Source: Chenopodium formosanum | Taxonomy: Eukaryota; Streptophyta; Magnoliopsida; Caryophyllales; Amaranthaceae | Length of the DNA: 64,000 bases | Assembly: GCA_024500155.1 (NCBI GenBank) | Contig: CM044862.1 | Span: 25,814,501 to 25,878,500 of the forward strand | Direction: 5' to 3' | Part shown: positions 1 through 9,549 of the stretch, piece after piece | Numbering within the stretch: the stretch's first letter is position 1 | Layout: every line of letters begins with the position of its first letter | Program-made: the position numbers and the translations under genes | The notes under the pieces: model-generated | Databases searched by the model: none | What the model was told of the DNA's origin: nothing | What the model saw: only the letters and a program-made list of their open reading frames with translations

Positions 1-371
1 ATTTTCATAGAACAAAATCTAAGCTAACATAATGAAGAAAGACATGGAAAACAAGGTAAAATAAGAATAAAAACAAGATTAAACAAATAAACTAATTAAT
101 CTACTCAAATAAATAAACAAAAAGCAAAAACTAAGAATTAATCAAGAAATAAAGATGAGAGAAAGTTAGAAAATGCTCATTGAATAGATGAAAAGAAGTT
201 CCACAAAATTGCTTCTTCAACCTCTCAAAAACTCCATGAAAATCCAAGCTTTCTCTCTCTACACTACTCCTAAACTAACCCTAAGAGAGAGAAAAAATAG
301 GCTAAACTAATCTAATCTCTCTAAAACAAAAAGTTGATTGAAAGTTATTTAGAAAAAAAACCCAAAGAGGG

Positions 372-379
372 TATTTATA
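372..379 (-). promoter_or_regulatory. TATA box of the left-edge LTR
   Basis: TATAAATA on the minus strand, preceded by a C/A-rich stretch and followed by a pyrimidine-rich leader with repeated AGAGAG. The placement suits an LTR U3/R boundary. It is inferred from motif and context only. Confidence 0.4.
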
Positions 380-899
380 ATACAAGCTAAAATAATATAA
401 AAGATATTAAAAAGAAATGAAACTAAACTAAAACAATAAAAATAACTAAACTAAAAACCAAAAAAAAACAAAACTAAAAATAAAATAAAAGAAAAGAAAA
501 TGAAAATGGGAAAAGAAACCCCAAAACCCACTAAACCCCTCCAAACCCACGAAAAAACCATCAGACTCCTCTCCCCTTCCCTTTCGAATATGGCTGCTCA
601 CATTCTCCATCATCAAAAGTAAAAAATCATCACCGTTATCGAAAATCATCATCAAGCATCATCACATCGCAGCTGTTCGATTTTCATTAAAAGTCACGCG
701 CGAAGCTTGTGAAATGGTTCGGTCGAACCATGGGTTGGTGCGGCCGAACTACGGGGTTTGTTTGGTCGAACCATGGGTGTGATCGACCTTACCTATTCAA
801 ATTAGAAAACCTCAAAAGTTTCTGACTCGAACTTTGACAGAACTCCTTTGGTTTGCTCGAACCATGATAATTTGTAATTTGCTATGATTTTGCTCTATT

Positions 900-1515
900 T
901 CTTGCGCAAATTAGTATGATGGTGGCTGGAAATTGCTACTGTGTTGGCCGATTTTTGTGTAGCTGTTGTGGCTCCTAGGTGTGGGGGTCTGGTTTGTAGT
1001 TGATTGGTGGCGTATTGGTTGTTGGATATGTGTGGGTGAGTTAGGTGGTTGTTGTTGTTGATTGGAGTTGCGGGTAAGGGGAATTGGTTGTTGCGGTGGT
1101 GTTGGTGGTTCAGGTGGTTTGGGGCGGTGTGGCTGGGTTATTGTGCGAATTGCATGGCTAAAGGTGGGTGGTTTGGGTTGGAGTTTTTTTTATGTTGGTT
1201 GCGGTTTATGGGAGCAGGAGATTGGTTGATGGTGTATTGGAGTTGAGGTGCTAGTGGTTGTAGTTGTGGCTGGTGAGAGGTGTGGTTTATGGAAGCAGGG
1301 AAGTAGGTTGAGTTGTGGTGTAGGAGTGGTGGAGCAAGTGGTTGTTGATGTGCGGTGAAGGGCGCTGAAGTGTGGGTGTGAGAAGGCGGTTGCTGGTGGT
1401 TGTTTGGTGATGTTGGTTGCGGTGCGACTGGGTGTGGATTGGTGGTGGGTTTGGGTGGCTGATGTGGCAGTTGGTGTTGGTGTTGTTGGGGGAAAGCAGT
1501 GGTGGATCTTGGTTC
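900..1515. repeat. G/T-strand-biased low-complexity tract
   Basis: About 600 bp in which the plus strand is almost all G and T (runs of GGTGGTTG, GTTGTTG and the like), flanked by A-rich DNA. It gives spurious frames rich in Trp/Val/Gly on one strand and Pro/His/Thr/Gln on the other. It lies inside the left-edge LTR-like repeat. Confidence 0.7.
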
Positions 1516-1940
1516 AATTTTGTGCCTCGAACCTTGGACCTTTAACCCGATCGACCACGGACCCGAAAACACCTACAACCAAAAACATCACGAGGGGATT
1601 TTTAAAAGATAAAATAAAATAAGATAAGATAAATAATGTAAAATAAAATGCTAAAACTAAATAAGTAATAAAATAAAATGAAATAAAATAAAATAAAATA
1701 AAACAAACTAGAAACTAAAAGAAAATAAAATAAATAAAATGAGAGAAACGGGAAATTATTAACTAAAACTACAAAAATAACCTAAAAACTAATAAAAACT
1801 ACTAAAACACTAAAAATAAAGATAAAAGACGAGAATAAGCAAATAAAAGAAATAAAGAACAAAATGGGCTAAATTATTGTAAAATAAGCCGGAAAATGAC
1901 TCAATAAACACCCTAAAAGTGACATAAAAGTCACTTATCA

Positions 1941-2851
1941 GTTGCGACTTAGATAGTGCATGTGAATAAAAGCCTCCCAACTGTGGTTCAAATTTTGCAT
2001 CTTACAGGTGGCAACATATCCAAGAATGTTGGCCCATGATTTTGGGGAGAGTTGTCAGACTCCTAGGCCATAAGCCCTAAGTATGGCCCTTACCGCATGA
2101 TGAAGCGGGAAACGGAGGCTTGCAAGGATTGCCACCTCGTAGAATCCAAAATAAGCATCGGCATTCTCCTGGTTATCCTTCCATGGGATTGTGCCAAGTT
2201 CAGGCAGCACCCGGATAGTATATCCCTTTCCCAGGGGTTGTTTCTTTACAAAGCCCTTAATACCGTTTGACATTATCCGGCTTTCTTTAGACGAGATGTG
2301 AATGTTAAAGGGATCATCTTTGTCTTCCCATTTCTTTGTCTCCTCAACCTCACTATCCTCAAGTAGGGAAAGGGGGGTGTCACTATCATTTTCAGAGCCT
2401 GACCCTGAGGTGGAGTCCTCACCATCTCCCTTATCACCGGTTGACCCCGAGGTAGACTTTTTCCCGTCTCTAAATATAGGGTCACCTTCGTCAATGTTTT
2501 TTTTTGGAAACGACCCCCTCACTATCTTTACCCGCATATAATATTGTGTCGTTAGGGGATCTAGGAATCCCAGACGGAAATATTCCCCTAAGCCTTCATT
2601 GCACTCTAACCCTTAACCGGGGTTATCTCATTGGACAACACTTCAAAAGTATTGTCTCTCCGACGCAATCTGGTGGATGTCTGTTTGGTTTTAGCCATCT
2701 TCTCCTGCACAGACAAATAGATATTCGGTTGAGGAGTACAAAATTTCTCCAAGGACCCAGAACCGGCACTCCCAAGCCTAGACTTAGCCGTCCCAGGTGA
2801 CCGGCTGACTACTGACCTATGCCGTATCGTGTGTGTTTGTGATGAGTCCAT
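1941..2851 (-). pseudogene. Transposase_28-like protein of a gypsy-type element, broken
   Basis: Two overlapping minus-strand frames make one decayed gene. The N-terminal part starts at an ATG at 2851 and includes a basic stretch MAKTKQTSTRLRRR. The second part (2537 down) has an acidic Ser/Asp/Glu linker, then FYEVAILASLRFPL and, after an in-frame TGA at 2055-2057, QLSPKSWANILGYVATC. This pattern is typical of the Transposase_28 domain (PF04195) found in plant gypsy-type transposon proteins and as an extra ORF in Tat-lineage elements. A frameshift separates the two parts near 2540-2600, and the frame ends at the LTR junction at 1940. It lies outside the Tat1 LTR (2963), so it belongs to an older element. 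The family call is from memory of the motif. Confidence 0.6.
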
Positions 2852-4202
2852 TTATTGAATGAATTAAAACAAATGAAAATGAGTTGAACGGGGTAGAGGC
2901 GGTACATTACGTTTGTCTCTAATAGGGGGGCAAACGATGATGACCGACTGAGGGTTGCTGCTTGTAGGGAATAGTTTCAAGCCTTAAAATCCCACTAGCT
3001 TGAACCCCACTGTGATCATACACTAAAGTACGGTGGCGTCCAAAAGGGAAGAAGATACAGCAAAAGAGTCGCCAACAAGTTTTTAAGGAACTTGTAAACC
3101 ATTCACGAGGTGAAGGTTACACCCCTTAACGATCCAAGAGATCGTCAACTCCATAAGGTCTAGAACCAAATAAGAGTTTGGGGATGATGGTACAAATCCA
3201 ACCTAAAAGAGATTGAACCTGCCCTAATAATAGGCCTCTACTTTATTCTGCTCGTATTCATGTGCACTTTCTGACTAACTTACAATCAATAGGATTAACC
3301 CTAAACATGTTTAATCTATGTTGGTTGAATATTAATGCACAAACAAACTATTATTGGCGATCACTTGAATTTATAATCATAATTAACCTAACAAGATTAT
3401 TAATTATCTTATTAAGCGTGGTTACAAGTACCAATTCCCTTTAAACATACAATAAAAGGTGATCAAGCAATAAAGAATAAAATAACGTGCATATCAAGCA
3501 ACATAATAAAAAATCAACATCATTAATAATAATATTAATCATAATTAATAATAATAATCATGTTAAAGCATAGCAAGATCCTAGGCATGATACTAACAAG
3601 ATTAATAACAAACCCTAGCATGTCACTAAACAATAAAAATCAAATCTTTAGCCCTAACATGATACTAACATGAATTAATATTAGGAAGAAAATAGGAAGC
3701 ATCATACTTTTAATCATACTTGATATTAAATTTACCATAAACATGATACTAGGAATTAAAATAACAATCTAAGCATAATTTCTAAATCATAATATCAATT
3801 AAACCATTAAAGTACTTACTTGGATGCTTCGTACCTCTTTCTAATAACAAAATACACACGTTAGTAACTTCAAGGAAAATAATAATCAAAACAATTAAAT
3901 TAAATAATTGAAAGAGAGATTTGGGACCAAACCCTCAGAAATTAAAACCTTTCACGTCTAGGGCGAAGGCAACTTCGAATATGGCTAGGTGTATCAAGAT
4001 CTTGTGAATGCGGAATTTTGTGTTAAAAAGAAAGAAAGAAAGAATGCTAAAGAATTAATGAAAGCTTGAGAATGAAGAGAATTGGTGAATGAAAGATGAA
4101 GATGAAAGTTGGTAATTCGTGAATGAAGAGAGTTGATGAGAATTGATGAGGGGTTGTGAATGTTGATGTAGATGATGAATCATAACGGAGTTTTTGATAC
4201 GA

Positions 4203-4210
4203 TATTTATA
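4203..4210 (-). promoter_or_regulatory. TATA box of the Tat1 LTR promoter
   Basis: TATAAATA on the minus strand in the middle of the LTR. The GGCGCC-type cluster at 4271-4384 begins about 60 bp upstream of it in transcription direction. This is the expected position for the retrotransposon promoter; the call is from sequence alone. Confidence 0.65.
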
Positions 4211-4270
4211 GAGAAAAACATCCAAAAAAGATAATTTAGCAAAACAGAGTCTGAAGATCGCAAAACAACA

Positions 4271-4384
4271 TTGGCGCTAGCCCTGGCTAATTGGCGCTAG
4301 CACCAGTGGCTAGCGCCAGGCGCCAATGGCTAGCGCCTAGCGCCAATCCTGGTTCCAAGCACCAAGGCCTGGGGTTGGACGCTA
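4271..4384. promoter_or_regulatory. GGCGCC-type palindrome cluster A (LTR U3)
   Basis: A GC-rich island in an AT-rich LTR with repeated GGCGCT, AGCGCC and GGCGCC cores, often within GCTAGC or CCAATGG contexts, so the tract is rich in overlapping palindromes. It sits directly upstream of the LTR TATA box on the minus strand, where enhancer or transcription-factor sites would be expected. Related clusters are at 5842, 9331, 11267, 23218 and 23938. Confidence 0.6.
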
Positions 4385-5119
4385 AACTGATTTTCAACGC
4401 GTTTTCGAAAATCTGATAAATTTCCCGTACTGGAAGATAAAATAATATAATTCCATCGAAAATGACATTTGATCTTGATTAAAACTCTAAAGAGTCCTAA
4501 TTGAATTAGGAATGATAAGAACCTTCTAGAATGTTCTAGAAGACTAAAACCATTCCTAATTGCATTAGGAATGATAAATCATATTAGGCCCTCCCCTAGA
4601 TCATTGGGTCGTACATAAAGCTCAAACCGGACCTAGTTTAGTAAATTGGCCATAACTTCCTCAATATTTATCGGACATGGGCTTATAATATATCGTTGGA
4701 AAGGTCTTTGCAAGCCCCATCCAAATACACCACTATTGAATCCATATCATGGACCAACCAAACTGGATTGGCTGTTTTCTTAAAATAAAGTTTTCAAAAT
4801 CAGGGAGAAGTGAAAAGAAATAAAACTTTCCGCTACACTAGACCTTTCCACACTTCGTTTCATTCGATTATGATTTGACGTGAAAGGCACTCATCACTGG
4901 GTTTGGTTTTGGGGAGACACAAATGGGTGTCTACAGAATGATTCAGAACGTTCTGCGATCCTAAATCAATCTTATAACGCCGATACCTGCAAAACTAGCG
5001 TTAGTTAAACAGATAAAAGAGTTAAGAAACGCGTATCTTGCATCGTCGAGCACACGTCTCTAAAAGTAACCGATTTGTTTTGATGACCTCCTGCAAGCTA
5101 GAGAATGCCATCCCGCTTG

Positions 5120-5500
5120 AAAACCGCTACGCCTTGTAACTGCTTCCAAATTAGAAGATTGCTTCACCCGAAACTATCCTCCCCGCTATGATAGCATTCC
5201 ACGTCCAAGGGAACATCATCGAAAATTATTTCTCTCGAAACAATTCTCATCCGCATTGATAATATTCCACATCCAAGGGAATACTATCGAAAATTATTTC
5301 TCTCGAAATAATTCTCATCCGCATTATGATCATCTTCCATGCCTAAGGGACTATGATAGAAGACAACTTCACCAAAAATTACCTTCAGTTGTTCATGAAA
5401 ACTTTCCCCAAGCCAGGGAATGATGTCGAAGACATCTTCTCTTGAAGTCATCCTCATTTGATGCAATAATCTTCCCAAGGAAATTACCGAAGATCCACGC
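5120..5500. repeat. Degenerate 68-bp tandem repeat
   Basis: Units starting near 5190 and 5258 are nearly identical over 68 bp, each with ATTCCACRTCCAAGGGAA then ATTATTTCTCTCGAAA then ATTCTCATCCGCATT. More degenerate units lie before (from about 5122) and after (about 5326 and 5400). It lies between the 3' LTR and the antisense PMD gene, the 3' untranslated part of Tat1. Ogre/Tat elements are known for variable tandem repeats in this position. Confidence 0.75.
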
Positions 5501-5524
5501 ATGTCGATCTTTAAAAGTTCGCCT

Positions 5525-5660
5525 GAACTTTGCCCTTGCTATGCCTTTACGTCGGCGCTCTTGTGCTTTGAACCTGTATGTTGGTGCCCTTTGCTCTTGA
5601 ACCTATATGTCGGTGCCTTTTGCTAATGAGCCAATGCTTAGGCGCTTTAAGTTAAGTGAA
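5525..5660. repeat. Short tandem repeat, about 30-36 bp units
   Basis: Three to four degenerate units of the form TATGTCGGTGCC...TTTGCTCTTGAACC. It directly follows the 68-bp array but is unrelated in sequence. No coding function is seen. Confidence 0.6.
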
Positions 5661-5841
5661 ACGATCTTTTTATCAGGTCGATCACTTTACGTAATCAAGC
5701 CGATTACTTAATCATGTCAAATTGCTTAGAGGGGCTAACTGGCGTACCAAGGAACCCAAAATATATTGCAGAAGGCTAGCACAACCCCAACAGGTGGCTG
5801 GCTGCTTTAGCGTCGCTGAAAATCCATCAGCTCCAGCATAA

Positions 5842-5922
5842 TGGCATTAGCGCCAGGCGCTGGCGTTGGCGTCAGGCGCCAAGCCTAGAAAGTGACGCCA
5901 ATGCCTAGGTACTGGCGCCAAC
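5842..5922. promoter_or_regulatory. GGCGCC-type palindrome cluster B (upstream of PMD gene)
   Basis: Contains AGCGCCAGGCGCTGGCG, GTCAGGCGCC, two ACGCCAATG/CTGGCGCCAAC variants and related cores. It lies about 640 bp upstream of the PMD start codon and upstream of a likely 5'-UTR intron (donor GTAAGT near 6095). No clear TATA box follows, unlike clusters A and C. Confidence 0.55.
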
Positions 5923-6563
5923 ACGGGAATCTCTTTCAATTCCCGTTTCCGTTCATTTCTCGGCTCTGTTTGTCGCGAACGCTGCTCGAAGAAACCGAAA
6001 GATTCAATTGATCGTTGCTCACTCGTTTCTCAACCAAATTCGCTCAAATTTGTTGCAAATCAAAGCTCTTTTCATCTATATTCCCGATCTATGTAAGTTT
6101 TCCTCAAACTCACACCGGTTTTTATGAATTCTTGGAATGTATATTCACGAATTTCATGAAAATTTGAAATTTATAATGCTCAATTTGCTTTGTTTATCAA
6201 GTTTTATGCCATTAAATTGCTTGTTTATGTTTGTATATTGCCTTGGGAGTAATTTGAGACTTTTTTGGCTCAATTTGGTGAAGAAATAAGCAATCTGCCA
6301 TTGTTGGACCTCTTAAGGTCGTGAAGAACAATGTGGCTTGTTCTTGACGTTTTTGCTAGCAATTCTTGTTCAATTTGTCACAATAATCACTATAGTGTTG
6401 CAAGAAATTATTTGATTGCTTGAAAAAATGTTGTCATGCTCAATTTGAATTTGTGCTCTATTTTAGTACTACGTACTCTATTTTTGCGAACATAGTATCA
6501 TGCGGCTAGGCGAACCTTAGATACTATAGATCCTTAATTTATGATGATTCTGCACAATGTAGC

Positions 6564-8878
6564 ATGGCTAGACAACGAGGCTCAGGTTCACGGTCCCGAA
6601 ACACTAGACGGGAGCATGAGCTCGTGGAGGACGACACCACACCGTCCACTTCGTTTGGTCGGCTCCCAGAGTGGGACGAGCAGACTTTGTTCTTTGCCCC
6701 TGTCCACCACATTTCTGAGAGGGTGAGACGGGGAACCGAGCCCAGGAGGACACGGCATCACGGCTCTGGCTGCGATGGTCTAGGCGATTGGTACATGATG
6801 CACATCGCCAGAGACCGTGAGACGAGACTCCTATGGGAGTCCTGCAGACTAGTTACTCTGTTTGAGACCTCCGAGGCTATGGTCGCCTCCAGCGAGGGTC
6901 ACCACGTGGTACGCGCTTTGGTGGAGTTCTTCTAGGACACCACCAACACCTTTCATTTTCCCTGGGGCGAGATAATGGTCACCCCTACAGACTTCAGTCT
7001 CATCACAAGACTAGAGTTCACTTCTATGCCGCTGCCGTTCGACGGCAGGATCGACGTCTTTTCGCCAGAGGTCGAGGAGGTATTGGGGCCGATTGCTGTT
7101 TGAGCCCGATCTGAGGTCGAGACGACTCAGTTCAGTGCTTTAGGGATTCGCCGCTCGACGCTAGCAGCGGCTCTCGATGATGATGCGACCACCCGAGAGC
7201 AGCGGGTGCGTATCTTTCTGCTGATGTTGTGTTCTCCCCTGACAGGGGTAATAGGGAATTGCTTTACTACCTCCCTGCTGTCCGTGATCTCCAGCGGGTC
7301 GGGACTTATGACTAGGCCAGCTTGGCCTATGCTGATTTCGTTCGCGCGCTGAGGGACTCGTGTCGCCACCGGACTTTAGGACGAACGTCGCTTTGTCTGC
7401 TTTCTGGAAGGTCATAGAGGTAAACATTATTCCCTATAAAGTTAAGCCCTGCATGTTAGTTAGCATTTACTCACGTTTTTAACTCTTCTACAGATCTGGT
7501 TCTACGAGTACTTTCCTTCCGTTGCGCCGGCGAGACCATCGCCGAGGGGATATCCGGTGAGCGCCTCTTGGGGCGGTCACCATGTGGACATGTCTACTGC
7601 ACGTGTCCGGAGTCGGATCATCTCGGTATGATTTTAGTGCTTATCTTGCTCTTCTGTGGTATTTTAGACATATTCTTGCCTGATTGGTGCTTTTTATAAG
7701 GACCCGAGGTTGTATACCGAACGTGGGGCGGTTGGACAGTCCTGGGATTAGCCACACAGTATTCTGCTGAGCGCCGCTATTTTCTTGGGACCTACGGAGC
7801 GGTTGTATATTTAGGGGAGAGAGTTGCTAGACAGCACTCTTCCGATGTTTTCGTCGTTCCTGCCCCTCCGCCTCGTCATATGTTCGACGAGAGACAGTTG
7901 TCGAGCATGGCTGAGGGATCTAGTTCCCTCTGGCGGTCCCATGTGACCCTTGGGCGGTGTTACGCTGAGGAGCTACTTCCTTTGTTAGCTCCAGCCCCTG
8001 TACCGGCTGAGGATGTGAGGGTAAGATTCTTCGCTTTTTATTTTTTGCTAAGTACCCCCAAGTGATACCTTACTGATTTCTTTCTGTTTTTTTATCAGGA
8101 TGGTCCCACTGAGTTTGTGCCGCCCCATATGTCCATTCACTACCAGGGGATCTATGGGCCGATCGAGGAGATGATTTCTCCGGCTCCTGAGGGCGAGCGC
8201 TTTGTGGAGCGGTCGATTCCTCGCCACCAGACTAGGGTAAGCCTAGTTTCAATTCAGAATTTTATATTCAGTCATCATGTATTTTCACTGACTTATTTTT
8301 TTCTGACAGTTCTCACGCGAGGTGGTTTCGGCTATGGCACGATGCATAGATGCCTTTCGGAGCCAGCTCGTCCGGATGAGGAACGCGGCTACCTGTCGTC
8401 GGGACGACGTTGTCCGAGAGGTATTTTTTCTTCACTAATTATTTCTGCATTATGGCTTCAGTTTTCTTGTTTCTGATTTAATTATTTTTGCAGGGTCAGT
8501 CGATCGCTTCTCAGAACCATACGAGGCCTGGGCGGAGAGATCCGGCGAGGTCTAGCTCGAGACGTCGTCGTACTTCGTCAGGAGGTAGAGGTGGTCGTTC
8601 CGAGGCTGCTCGAGCCGACGTTGCTGAGGGATCCTGCTGCACCGGTAGGAGAGGCTACCTCAGCTTTCAAAGGTGGTGGGATGTACGAGGTTGGCTCGTC
8701 ATCGCAGCAGCCTCCGCGGTCTCAACCTCAGGTTGATCTTGGCTAAAGCGGTCCTGTGTTGAGTTTTCCTCCTCTTACGGAGACTGGAGCTGGTGCTGAG
8801 GCCGGAGCTAGTGGAGAGGTGACTCCTCGTACGACGCAGTTTTATGGCATGATGGGTCTACGTCCTCCGGTGCCGTAG
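6564..8878 (+). pseudogene. Plant mobile domain (PMD) gene, antisense inside Tat1
   Basis: Starts ATGGCTAGACAACGAGG at 6564, just after a possible 3' splice site (AATGTAG). Residues such as TFHFPWGEIMVTPTDFSLITRLEF and, in another frame, YLPAVRDLQRVGTYD and IWFYEYFPSVAP match the plant mobile domain (PF10536), a domain shared by MAIN-like proteins and plant transposable elements. Five introns are readable with intact GT-AG ends: 7420-7493, 7626-7700, 8021-8098, 8237-8309 and 8421-8493, each 73-78 bp. The last exon encodes an Arg/Ser/Gly-rich tail ending at TAG near 8876. Stops at 6933 and 7101 and frameshifts near 7245 and 7740 break the frame. It runs antisense to Tat1 transcription, which explains why the introns survive. 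PMD and related extra ORFs are known in Tat-lineage elements. Its role there is unknown. Confidence 0.8.
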
Positions 8879-9060
8879 TCCGTTCCTGTATATGTATTTT
8901 ATTTTGACTTTTTTATAGAACTTTTGCCTTTGACTCATTATTAAGACACTTTTGTATTTTTATGTTATTGTAAATTTATTTGATTGTTTATGTTAGTGTA
9001 TGTTCGTGTGTGCAAAAGAAGTGTAATAACAATTTTTGCGCAAAAAATTCAGTCATTTTT

Positions 9061-9330
9061 ATTATTTATGGAGGATATTATCCGACTCTCTCCCCCAAAA
9101 AGAAAAATAAAAAGGAAAAATAAAACGGAAAAAATGCTGGATTTTTTAAAATTAATATAAAATCCAAAAAAAGAAATAAAATTAATTAAAAATAATGGCT
9201 ATATTTAATTAAGTAATGGAAAAGGATAGAAAAGATATTTAGAAAAAATTAAAACGGGTCCATAAAGTCATTAACCGACTCAAGCTTAATATCAAAACGC
9301 AAACTAAGCACGTGCGGCTTCCCTGCTGAC
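9061..9330. other. Intergenic block between PMD and DUF7745 genes, related to 22924-23217
   Basis: Opens with ATTATTTATGGAGGATATTA, TATCCGACTC and a C-run followed by A-rich DNA. The same set of words (TTATTGGAGGATTAATATCC, GACTTACCCCCCTAAAAA) occurs at 22924-22966 on the same strand. In both places a GGCGCC-type cluster follows after about 270-290 bp. No gene is seen in it. Confidence 0.5.
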
Positions 9331-9424
9331 TTGGCGCCAGCTGGCGCCAGGCGCTACACTTAGCGTGTGGCGCCAAGCACTAATGGTTGGCGCCAATTTC
9401 GGTGATATGACGCCAATTGACGCT
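9331..9424. promoter_or_regulatory. GGCGCC-type palindrome cluster C (upstream of DUF7745 gene)
   Basis: Contains TTGGCGCCAGCTGGCGCCAG, GTGTGGCGCCAAG, GTTGGCGCCAAT and two degenerate TGACGC copies. It ends about 42 bp before a TATA-like box at 9466-9475 and about 125 bp before the start codon at 9550. The spacing mirrors cluster A and the LTR TATA box. Confidence 0.6.
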
Positions 9425-9465
9425 GACTCCGTATTTCATTCAGATTGAAATTCTTCGCAACTTGT

Positions 9466-9475
9466 ACATAAATAG
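9466..9475 (+). promoter_or_regulatory. TATA-like box of the antisense DUF7745 gene
   Basis: ACATAAATAG on the plus strand, followed by CCCCCAG and a short leader to the ATG at 9550. Position and spacing suit a core promoter. It is inferred only from motif and location. Confidence 0.5.
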
Positions 9476-9549
9476 CCCCCAGTTCAGCCGATTCTTCTCA
9501 TAATTCCAGCGAAAAAAAATTATTCTCCTCCTTAGAAAAAATAATAATC

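Larger units (their letters stand above)
1..1940 (-). repeat. LTR-like repeat, incomplete at the window edge
   Basis: Read on the minus strand this begins TGATAAGTGAC at 1940, a start shared in style with the TGATGGGTGTC LTR family at 49254 and 51283. It has a TATAAATA box at 372-379, followed by an AGAGAGAG-rich leader with the phrase TTAGGGTTAGTTTAG that also occurs in the LTR at 51283-52796. The block interrupts the Transposase_28-like reading frame at 1940/1941. No coding frame is credible; the short frames inside are low-complexity. The other end and the element body lie outside the window, so whether this is a solo LTR or part of a full element is unknown. Confidence 0.55.
2963..4935 (-). 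repeat. Tat1 3' LTR (1,973 bp)
   Basis: On the minus strand it starts TGTAGACACCC at 4935, a classic plant Tat-type LTR start, and ends CTATTCCCTACA at 2963. Its distal 620 bp (2963-3583) repeat almost identically at 40260-40880, where the sequence continues into a primer binding site; that fixes both orientation and boundary. A TATAAATA box is at 4203-4210. Small frames inside it, such as one at 3262-3444, recur in the other LTR copy and are not genes. No target duplication can be tested because the partner LTR is truncated. Confidence 0.85.

Noticed and set aside
1138..1572. 144-codon minus-strand frame rich in Pro, His, Thr and Gln
   Set aside because: It is the complement of the G/T tract; low-complexity composition, no domain, and overlapping long frames on both strands.
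3262..3444. 60-codon frame repeated at 40559-40741
   Set aside because: Both are the same part of the two Tat1 LTRs; conserved because of LTR identity, with no protein features.
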